This document shows, in pieces, positions 57,606 through 64,000 of a stretch of 64,000 nt of DNA. The translations under genes and the position numbers were made by a program. Source of the stretch: an uncultured Eubacteriales bacterium (lineage in GTDB: Bacteria > Bacillota > Clostridia > Christensenellales > Aristaeellaceae). A model generated the notes under the pieces. The model was not told the DNA's origin. It did not search any database and saw only the letters and a list, made by a program, of their open reading frames with translations. Each line of letters begins with the position of its first letter. Position 1 is the stretch's first letter. The DNA lies in contig CACXHB010000015.1 in assembly GCA_902767315.1 (NCBI GenBank), positions 1 through 64,000 of the forward strand, given 5' to 3'.

Positions 57606-58621
57606 CCACGCGTCGCTTGAACGTGGATAATTCGGAACAGTTCATCGGGCTGTTCGGCTTCCGGGAGGAGAACATTCCCCTCTTCCGGGACGAACTGGGC
57701 GTAGAAATTTTCGCCAACGCCGGAGAAGTCACCATCACCGGCCCGGCGGAAAAGGTGGATCTGGCGGTGATGACCCTGGAGAAATTGCGGGAAATCATTC
57801 TCCGGGGCGAAGCCGTAGACCGCACCCGCATTCGCTATGCCATCGAGCTGGCTTCCGAGGGCAAGGCGGACCGCATTGGCGAAATCATGCGGGACGTAAT
57901 CGCCATCACCTACCGGGGCCGCCCGGTAAAGTGCAAAACCCTGGGTCAGAAGCAGTACATCGATACCATCAAGAAAAACACCTGCACCTTCGCCGTGGGC
58001 CCCGCCGGCACCGGCAAGACCTATCTGGCCATCGCCATGGCCGTGGTAGCCTTCAAAAATAAGGAAATCGAGAAGATCATCCTCACCCGTCCTGCGGTGG
58101 AAGCCGGCGAAAAGCTGGGCTTTCTCCCCGGCGACCTGGCGCAGAAGGTAGACCCCTATCTGCGGCCTTTGTACGACGCGCTTCACGAAATGCTGGGGGT
58201 GGAGGCCTATCAGCGGCTGGTGGAACGCCAGGCCATCGAGGTGGCGCCCCTGGCCTACATGCGCGGCCGTACCCTGAACGACGCCTTCATCATTCTGGAC
58301 GAGGCTCAGAACACCACCTCCGAGCAGATGAAGATGTTTCTGACCCGCATGGGCATGGGCTCCCGCATGGTCATCACCGGCGACGTGACCCAGATCGATT
58401 TGCCCGGCGGCAAAAAATCCGGCCTGACCGAGGCCATCGAGGTGCTGCGCAACGTGCCGGATATCGGCATCGTGAACCTTTCCCACAAGGACGTGGTGCG
58501 CCACGAACTGGTGCAGAACATCGTGCGCGCCTATGAAAAATACGCTTCCGTGAAGGAACAGAACGCCGCCAACGCCAGAAGCGGCCGCTTCCTTCGCACC
58601 GATCCGACCCACAGAAGGTAG
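57602..58621 (+). CDS. phoH: PhoH-family ATPase
   Basis: A 339-residue PhoH protein. An N-terminal KH-like region (about residues 1-95) precedes the P-loop domain with Walker A VGPAGTGKTYLA and Walker B AFIILDEAQNT, then TGDVTQIDLP and the arginine-containing DIGIVNLSHKDVVRH. ATG 57602 overlaps the yqfD stop; a TTG at 57587 with GGAGGA upstream is an alternative. Linked to RNA metabolism and encoded with ybeY as in most bacteria. Confidence 0.94.
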   Translation: MTTRRLNVDNSEQFIGLFGFREENIPLFRDELGVEIFANAGEVTITGPAEKVDLAVMTLEKLREIILRGEAVDRTRIRYAIELASEGKADRIGEIMRDVIAITYRGRPVKCKTLGQKQYIDTIKKNTCTFAVGPAGTGKTYLAIAMAVVAFKNKEIEKIILTRPAVEAGEKLGFLPGDLAQKVDPYLRPLYDALHEMLGVEAYQRLVERQAIEVAPLAYMRGRTLNDAFIILDEAQNTTSEQMKMFLTRMGMGSRMVITGDVTQIDLPGGKKSGLTEAIEVLRNVPDIGIVNLSHKDVVRHELVQNIVRAYEKYASVKEQNAANARSGRFLRTDPTHRR

Positions 58622-58630
58622 GCTGATACC

Positions 58631-60757
58631 ATGCGCAAATGGGTTTCCCGGGTAACCAAAACCGCCTGGCTCCGACCGGCGCTCATCGCCGCGGCGCTGT
58701 ATGCCCTGATGTTTATCCTGCTTTCTGCCGTAGCCACGCCGGAACGCTATGACATTCAGACGGGGCATCCCGCGCCGGTGACGATCTTCGCCACCAAGGA
58801 CGTGGAGGATACCGTTACCACGCAAAAGCTGAAGGACGAAGCCGCCGCCGCCGTGGATTATTCCTACGGCAGCATTGACAGCACTGTTGTAAACCAGGTC
58901 ATCACGGATTTCAACGGCTGTTACAGCGCCCTGATCTCCCTGCGGGAGGAGGGGCTGACGGACTTTGACAACATCAGCGACCAGCGGCTGGAGGAAATCG
59001 CCGTAAAAACCGGCGTCACCCTCACCCGTTCGGACGTGGAAGCCGTCTGCACCGCCGGTTCCGACACCATAGAAGCCGTCTTCAATGAAGCCCGCACCCT
59101 CATTCGGGAGACCCTGGCCTCCACCCTACCCGAGGGCCAGGAGGGCGCCGCCCTTTCCAAAGTTTCCCGGGATCTGATGGCGGAGGGGTACGACCCCAAC
59201 CTGGTATCCGCCACCGTGGCAGTGACCCGGGCCACCCTGCGCCCCAATATGCTCATCGACGAAGAAACCACCGAACTGAACCGCCAGCGGGCCCGGGATC
59301 TCATCGAGCCCCAAATGTGCATCAAGGGCGAGGCAGTGGTGCGGGAAGGCGACATCGTTACCGAAGCCAAGTATCAGATTCTTTCGAACCTGGGCCTGAT
59401 TAAGGACGCGAATTTCGACCTGATGCTGTTTTTGGGCATTGCCCTGATCGTGCTGCTGGTGTTGGCCGCGCTGGGACTGTATCTGTATCTGTATCTGCCC
59501 GCGCTGCTGCGGGAGCCGAGAAAGCTGCTGCTGCTGTCGCTGATTATCCTGCTGGTTCTGTGCATCAGTGTCATCGCCCGCAGCCTGAATACCTACCTGA
59601 TGCCCGTGGCCCTGGGGCTGATGCTCACCGCCACGCTGCTGGAGCCCCGGCTGGCGCTGTTTGTGAATTTCATGCTGGGGTTTGTGGCCTCGCTGTTTGC
59701 CTCCGCTTCCACGGGGGTACTATCCGTGGCCACCTTCTCCACCATGGTCATGGCCCTGGTATGCGGGCCCTTTGTCGTCACGGTGGTCACCCATCACGTG
59801 CAGCGCACCTCCATGCTGCTGGCCGGCGTGGTGGCGGGCTTCTCCAATTTCATCACCACCCTGGCCATCGGCATGATTAACTCCGCCAGCATGTCCTCCG
59901 TGCTCATCAACGCGGCCTGGGCCTCCGCCGGCGGCATCCTCAGCGCGGTGATCTGCCTGGGGCTGCAGCCGCTGATGGAGTGGCTGTTCAACCTGGTGAC
60001 CAACGCAAAACTTCTGGAGCTTTCCAACCCCAACCAGCCCCTGCTGCACCGGCTTCTGCTGGAAGCGCCGGGCACCTATCACCATTCCATCATCGTGGCC
60101 AACCTGGCGGACGCGGCGGCCAACGCCATCGGCGCCAACGCCCTGCTGGCCCGGGTGGGCGCGTATTACCACGACGTGGGCAAATTGAAGCGGCCCATGT
60201 ACTTCAAGGAAAATCAGATCGGCGACAACCCCCACGACCGCACGGATCCCCGGGTTTCCACCGCCATTCTCACCGCCCACACCCGGGACGGCGCGCAGAT
60301 GGCCCAGAAGGAACACCTGCCCTGCGAAATCATCGATATTATCAAATCCCATCACGGGGATTCGCCGGTGTTGTATTTCTACGATAAGGCCAAAAAGCTC
60401 TACGGCGACGACGTGGACATTTCCACCTTCCGTTACGAGGGCCCCCGTCCCGCCGGAAGGGAAGCCGCCATCGTCATGCTGGCGGACATCATCGAGGCAG
60501 CCACTCGCTCCATGCCCTCTCACGATCCCCAGAAGATCGAACAGCTGGTGCGCAAGCTGGTGCGGGACAAGCTCACCGACGGCCAGCTGGACCGTTCTCA
60601 GTTGACGTTCCGGGATCTGGACACCATTTGCAACGCCTTTTACACCGTGCTCACCGGCGTTTTCCATGAGCGCATCGAATATCCCGACGTAAAGCTGCCG
60701 CCCCGGGTAGAGCCTCTGCCGGAGGCCCCGGAAAAGGACGGCGACAAGGAAGCATAA
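58631..60757 (+). CDS. pgpH: 7TM-HD phosphodiesterase PgpH
   Basis: A 708-residue membrane enzyme that hydrolyses c-di-AMP. An N-terminal helix (LIAAALYALMFILLSA) precedes a long extracytoplasmic 7TMR-HDED domain (residues about 45-260), then seven membrane helices, then an HD domain with the metal motif HHSIIVANLADAAA and YYHDVGKLKRPMYF and a second histidine pair in KSHHGDSPVLYFYDKA. It opposes CdaA, encoded 9 kb upstream. Follows phoH by 9 nt. Confidence 0.95.
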   Translation: MRKWVSRVTKTAWLRPALIAAALYALMFILLSAVATPERYDIQTGHPAPVTIFATKDVEDTVTTQKLKDEAAAAVDYSYGSIDSTVVNQVITDFNGCYSALISLREEGLTDFDNISDQRLEEIAVKTGVTLTRSDVEAVCTAGSDTIEAVFNEARTLIRETLASTLPEGQEGAALSKVSRDLMAEGYDPNLVSATVAVTRATLRPNMLIDEETTELNRQRARDLIEPQMCIKGEAVVREGDIVTEAKYQILSNLGLIKDANFDLMLFLGIALIVLLVLAALGLYLYLYLPALLREPRKLLLLSLIILLVLCISVIARSLNTYLMPVALGLMLTATLLEPRLALFVNFMLGFVASLFASASTGVLSVATFSTMVMALVCGPFVVTVVTHHVQRTSMLLAGVVAGFSNFITTLAIGMINSASMSSVLINAAWASAGGILSAVICLGLQPLMEWLFNLVTNAKLLELSNPNQPLLHRLLLEAPGTYHHSIIVANLADAAANAIGANALLARVGAYYHDVGKLKRPMYFKENQIGDNPHDRTDPRVSTAILTAHTRDGAQMAQKEHLPCEIIDIIKSHHGDSPVLYFYDKAKKLYGDDVDISTFRYEGPRPAGREAAIVMLADIIEAATRSMPSHDPQKIEQLVRKLVRDKLTDGQLDRSQLTFRDLDTICNAFYTVLTGVFHERIEYPDVKLPPRVEPLPEAPEKDGDKEA

Positions 60758-60767
60758 GGAGCAGATC

Positions 60768-61670
60768 ATGGCCGTAGTATTGTATCCTGAAGTGCCGTCC
60801 ATTCCCGAAGGCCTGCAGCAGCTGCTGGACGACGTGTCCCGGGCCTGCTTTCAGGCGGAGGGCATTGACGAGGCGCTTTTCTCCGTGCGCATTGTGGACG
60901 AGGAAACCATTCACCGCCTGAACCGGAAAACCCGCAAGGTAGACCGGCCCACGGACGTTCTGTCTTATCCGGAAATCAATTACCCCGCCGGCAAAACCGC
61001 CCGGGATTGTCCCCGGCTGCTGAAGCGGGAATACGACCCGGATAGCGGCATGGTTTATTTGGGGGATTGCGTGATCTCCCTGCCCCGGGCTCAGGCCCAG
61101 GCGGCGGAATACGGACATTCCCTGCGCCGGGAATTGGGCTATCTCACCGCCCATTCCGCCTTTCATCTCATGGGTTACGACCACATGACCGACGAGGACA
61201 AGGCCAAAATGCGCGAAATGGAGAAAATCGCCATGCGCCAAGTGCAATTATGGAAGGATGATACCATGACAGATCAGCGGCTGATGGAGCTGGCCCTGGA
61301 AGCCCGGGAACGCTCCTATTCCCCATATTCCAAATTCCAGGTGGGCGCGTGCATTCTCACGGAGGACGGGCGTACCTTCCAGGGCTGCAATTTTGAAAAC
61401 GCATCCTATGGCGCCACCATCTGCGCGGAGCGCTGCGCCGCCAGCAACGCCGTCATCAACGGCGCCCGGCGCTTTACCGCCATTGCCATCGTGGGCTCCG
61501 CCGGGTATGCCTGGCCCTGCGGCATCTGCCGGCAGGTACTCAACGAATTCGGCGGCGGCAAGTTGCGGGTGATCGTGGGCGACCCCGAGGGGCAAAACCT
61601 GCAGGTGCGCTCCCTTTCGGAATTGCTGCCCGAATCCTTCGGCCCGGAAGACCTGGGCATATCCCTTTGA
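60768..61670 (+). CDS. ybeY: YbeY endoribonuclease fused to cytidine deaminase
   Basis: A single 300-residue frame. Residues 1-160 are YbeY, a zinc endoribonuclease needed for 16S rRNA 3'-end maturation: DRPTDVLSYPE, LGDCVISLPRAQAQA and zinc histidines in TAHSAFHLMGYDHMTDED. Residues 165-300 are a cytidine deaminase: SYSPYSKFQVGACILTEDG, the CAE motif in TICAERCAASNAV, and PCGICRQVLNEF. These are separate genes in B. subtilis, with dgkA between; dgkA is absent here. An internal ATG at 61265 has GGAAGG 7 nt upstream, so free cytidine deaminase may also be made. Confidence 0.93.
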   Translation: MAVVLYPEVPSIPEGLQQLLDDVSRACFQAEGIDEALFSVRIVDEETIHRLNRKTRKVDRPTDVLSYPEINYPAGKTARDCPRLLKREYDPDSGMVYLGDCVISLPRAQAQAAEYGHSLRRELGYLTAHSAFHLMGYDHMTDEDKAKMREMEKIAMRQVQLWKDDTMTDQRLMELALEARERSYSPYSKFQVGACILTEDGRTFQGCNFENASYGATICAERCAASNAVINGARRFTAIAIVGSAGYAWPCGICRQVLNEFGGGKLRVIVGDPEGQNLQVRSLSELLPESFGPEDLGISL

Positions 61671-61692
61671 TTTTTGAACAGGAGATAAAAAC

Positions 61693-62580
61693 ATGTCCGA
61701 ATTCAGAAGCGGCTTTGTAGCCATCCTGGGCCGGCCCAACGTAGGCAAGTCCAGCATCATGAACTATTTTATCGGCGAAAAGGTCGCCATCGTGTCCAAT
61801 CACCCCCAGACCACCCGCTCCAAACTGCTGGGCGTGGCCACCCGCAAGGACTGGCAGATCGTCTTTGTGGATACCCCCGGCCTGCATAAGCCCCGCACCC
61901 GCCTGGGCGAATACATGATGAAGACCGCCGAGGACGCAAAGGAAGGCGTGGACGCGGTGCTGGCCGTGGTGGACGGCACCTTCATCGGCGATCACGACCG
62001 GCAGATTCTGGCGGAACTGGCGCAGATGAAGTGTCCCAAGTTCCTGGCGGTGAACAAAATCGACATCGCCAATCCCGAAAAGCTCATGCCCCAGTTGGCA
62101 AAATTGAACGACTGCGGCTTTGACCAGATCGTCACCGTTTCCGCCCGGCGGGGGGACAATATGGACACCCTGCTGGAGCTGATTTCCGGCGCAATGCCTC
62201 AGGGGCCCAAGTACTTCCCCGACGACATGATGACCGACCAGCCCGAGCGCATTCTCTGCGCGGAGATCATTCGGGAAAAGGCCCTGAACAACCTGCGGGA
62301 CGAGGTGCCCCACGGCATCGGCGTGGACATGCTGAAAATCGCCAAGGTGCGGGAAGGTCTGTACGAAATGCACGCGGACGTATATTGCGACCGCGCCTCC
62401 CATAAATCCATCATCATCGGCAAACAGGGCGCCATGTTGAAGAAAATCGGCACCGAGGCCCGCATCGATATCGAAAAGCTCATGGGCGCGAAGGTGGATC
62501 TGCGGCTGTGGGTCAAGGTGCGGGAGGGCTGGCGGGATCGGGCTTCTGATCTGCGCACCCTGGGCTACGCGGACGAATAA
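61693..62580 (+). CDS. era: GTPase Era
   Basis: A 295-residue Era GTPase required for 30S ribosome assembly. G1 is GRPNVGKSS, switch-II region DTPGLHKPRTRLGEYM, G4 VNKIDIANPEK, and the C-terminal KH domain contains SIIIGKQGAMLKKIGTEARI. Length and order are standard. Starts 22 nt after ybeY-cdd with AGGAG upstream; recO follows after 3 nt. Confidence 0.97.
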   Translation: MSEFRSGFVAILGRPNVGKSSIMNYFIGEKVAIVSNHPQTTRSKLLGVATRKDWQIVFVDTPGLHKPRTRLGEYMMKTAEDAKEGVDAVLAVVDGTFIGDHDRQILAELAQMKCPKFLAVNKIDIANPEKLMPQLAKLNDCGFDQIVTVSARRGDNMDTLLELISGAMPQGPKYFPDDMMTDQPERILCAEIIREKALNNLRDEVPHGIGVDMLKIAKVREGLYEMHADVYCDRASHKSIIIGKQGAMLKKIGTEARIDIEKLMGAKVDLRLWVKVREGWRDRASDLRTLGYADE

Positions 62581-62583
62581 CCC

Positions 62584-63303
62584 ATGCGCATCGTTACCGG
62601 CGCGCTGGTGATTCGCCACGCGGATTATGGGGATTCCAACCGCATGGTCACCCTGATTACCCCCAAATATGGCAAAATCGAAGCCGTAGCCCGGGGCTGT
62701 CGGCGGCTGAAATCCCCCATCGTCAATGCTGCCGAGCTGTTTACCTCCGGGGAATACACCCTCTTCGAGCGCAACGGCCGCTACAGCATCGAACAGTGTC
62801 AGATCAGCGAGAGCTTTTTCGCCCTGCGGCAGGATTACGACCGGCTGGTGCACGGGGTCTACTGGCTTCGGCTGCTGGACGCGCTGGTGCAGCCCGATCT
62901 GCCGGCGGAGGAGATTTTCCCCCTTTCCCTGCGGGCGCTGGCGTATCTGAATTTTTCGGAACTGCCGCCGGCGCTGATTACCTTCGCCTTTGAGGCCCAT
63001 CTTATGGCGCTGGAGGGGCTTTCGCCCCGGGTAGATTCCTGCGTCAAGTGCGGTCAGCCTCTGGAAGGCGAGGCCCGGTTTTCCGCCGCCATGGGCGGCG
63101 CGGCCTGCGTCTGGTGCGCCCCCGCCTCCCCCGCCATCTCTTATGGGGCCCGGCGGATTCTCTATCGCCTGCCCGCCACGAAGTTTGACGCCTTCGAAAA
63201 GCTGGCGGGGCATCCCGACTGGCCGGAAGCCGCCCGGTTCTTCCGGGCGTATCTGAAAACCCGGCTGTCGTTGCCGGAAAAGCAATATCCGCCCCTTCCA
63301 TAA
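62584..63303 (+). CDS. recO: DNA repair protein RecO
   Basis: A 239-residue RecO, which loads RecA and anneals single strands in recombinational repair. N-terminal OB fold (GALVIRHADYGDSNRMVTLI, then GKIEAVARGCRRLKSP), helical middle, and a four-cysteine zinc site (CVKCGQPLEGEAR and later CVWC). Era-recO is the conserved order. The gene ends at a strong terminator. Confidence 0.96.
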   Translation: MRIVTGALVIRHADYGDSNRMVTLITPKYGKIEAVARGCRRLKSPIVNAAELFTSGEYTLFERNGRYSIEQCQISESFFALRQDYDRLVHGVYWLRLLDALVQPDLPAEEIFPLSLRALAYLNFSELPPALITFAFEAHLMALEGLSPRVDSCVKCGQPLEGEARFSAAMGGAACVWCAPASPAISYGARRILYRLPATKFDAFEKLAGHPDWPEAARFFRAYLKTRLSLPEKQYPPLP

Positions 63304-63311
63304 ATCCCATA

Positions 63312-63359
63312 AAAAATGTCGTCCGTCTTTCTCTTATCAGAAAAACGGACGGCATTTTT
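63312..63359. terminator. Bidirectional terminator between recO and ABC ATPase
   Basis: AAAAATGTCGTCCGT (63312-63325) pairs with ACGGACGGCATTTTT (63345-63359) with one G-U pair, with T-runs on both strands. Confidence 0.9.
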
Positions 63360-63363
63360 GCGT

Positions 63364-64000
63364 TTAGCCCGCCATAAACCGGCTGAGGAAATCCCGGGTT
63401 TCGGGATGCTTCGGGTTGGTAAAGAGCTCCTGTGGCGGCGCTTCTTCGCCGATGACTCCCTGATTCATGAACACCACCCGGTTGCTCACGTCCCGGGCGA
63501 AGGCCATTTCATGGGTTACCACCAGCATGGTCATGCCCTCCCGGGCCAGCTTCCGCATGACGGAAAGCACCTCGCCCACCATTTCCGGATCCAGTGCGCT
63601 GGTGGGTTCGTCGAACAGCAGAATCTCCGGCTCCATGGCCAGGGCCCGGGCGATTGCCACCCGCTGCTTCTGTCCGCCGGAAATCTGCTGGGGTCGGGCG
63701 TTCACATAAGGGGCCATGCCCACCTGTTCCAGAAAATGCAGCGCCTTTTCCCGGGCGACGTCTCTTTTCCGCTTCAACACCTTCACCTGGCCCACCATGC
63801 AGTTTTCCAGCACGGTCATGTTGTTAAACAGATTGAAGGACTGGAACACCATGCCCACCTTGGCCCGATACGCGGCGGCGCTGGTTCCCCGCAGGGTCTG
63901 ATCCTGACCGTGGAACGTAATCTTTCCGCCGGTGGGGGTTTCCAGCAGATTGATGCACCGAAGCAGGGTGCTCTTGCCGGAACCGGAGGCCCCGATGATG
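63364..64000 (-). CDS. Amino-acid ABC transporter ATPase (partial)
   Basis: The C-terminal about 212 residues of a polar amino-acid (GlnQ/HisP-type) ATPase; the N-terminus is beyond the window. Visible: Walker [11 protein letters not shown]-loop [18 protein letters not shown], signature [16 protein letters not shown], Walker [16 protein letters not shown] and H-loop [12 protein letters not shown]. The MTVLENC and HPET ends are typical of glutamine/cystine-type importers. The frame is open to position 64000. Confidence 0.93.
   Translation of the reverse strand, partial: IIGASGSGKSTLLRCINLLETPTGGKITFHGQDQTLRGTSAAAYRAKVGMVFQSFNLFNNMTVLENCMVGQVKVLKRKRDVAREKALHFLEQVGMAPYVNARPQQISGGQKQRVAIARALAMEPEILLFDEPTSALDPEMVGEVLSVMRKLAREGMTMLVVTHEMAFARDVSNRVVFMNQGVIGEEAPPQELFTNPKHPETRDFLSRFMAG

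Overview
The window reads as chromosome of a GC-rich, endospore-forming Bacillota, most likely class Clostridia. The evidence is the sporulation genes yqfC and yqfD, a Firmicutes-type block yqfD-phoH-pgpH-ybeY-cdd-era-recO, cdaA next to cdaR (ybbR), an nth-obg-yhbY operon, nadD-yqeK with rsfS, strong Shine-Dalgarno sites and use of GTG and TTG starts. The species cannot be named from sequence alone.

Layout. 1-7.4 kb: three tRNA genes with their own consensus promoter, the operon nadD-yqeK / rsfS / glycerophosphodiesterase, a membrane protein, nth-obg-yhbY, and a DUF3343 gene divergent from a cysteine-desulfurase-like gene. 7.4-10 kb: a compact CRISPR locus on the minus strand. One consensus promoter drives a TnpB/Cas12-like RuvC effector of about 496 residues, then a 237-nt noncoding stretch with three hairpins and an anti-repeat, then ten repeats with nine spacers, then a Rho-independent terminator. 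No cas1 or cas2 is present. 10-18 kb: AraC regulator, sugar isomerase and large glycoside hydrolase, then LysR and MATE. 18-22.5 kb: a five-gene operon around a P-type metal ATPase with HMA_2-like proteins. 22.6-24.5 kb: a frameshifted ECF sigma-factor gene with two membrane proteins; its promoter motif recurs upstream of the next gene. 24.5-27.7 kb: accessory region with two broken genes, an AT-rich orphan gene and an IS110-type element that appears to carry a structured RNA. 27.7-33.3 kb: GT2-GtrA protein, DUF5071, GNAT, and a Crp/Fnr / hemerythrin-like / HMA / P-type ATPase operon with an FNR-like box at about -41.5. 33.3-40.7 kb: ECF S, T and A components with two ABC half-transporters, divergent from an AraC regulator with a direct-repeat operator. 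40.8-49.7 kb: GH35 beta-galactosidase, phosphoesterase, Gfo/Idh oxidoreductase, SWIM protein, ADP-ribosylglycohydrolase, zinc ribbon, a degenerate ABC ATPase and araD. 49.9-64 kb: housekeeping genes on the plus strand (cdaA to recO), ending in a partial amino-acid ABC ATPase.

How the genes work together. Both sides of cyclic di-AMP turnover (CdaA and PgpH) are encoded. YbeY and cytidine deaminase are fused into one 300-residue reading frame. Two separate metal-ATPase operons each have their own regulatory sites. The locus most worth following up is the CRISPR one at 7396-9987. It looks like a single-transcript unit made of effector, scaffold RNA and array, resembling an intermediate between TnpB/omega-RNA and tracrRNA-dependent type V systems.
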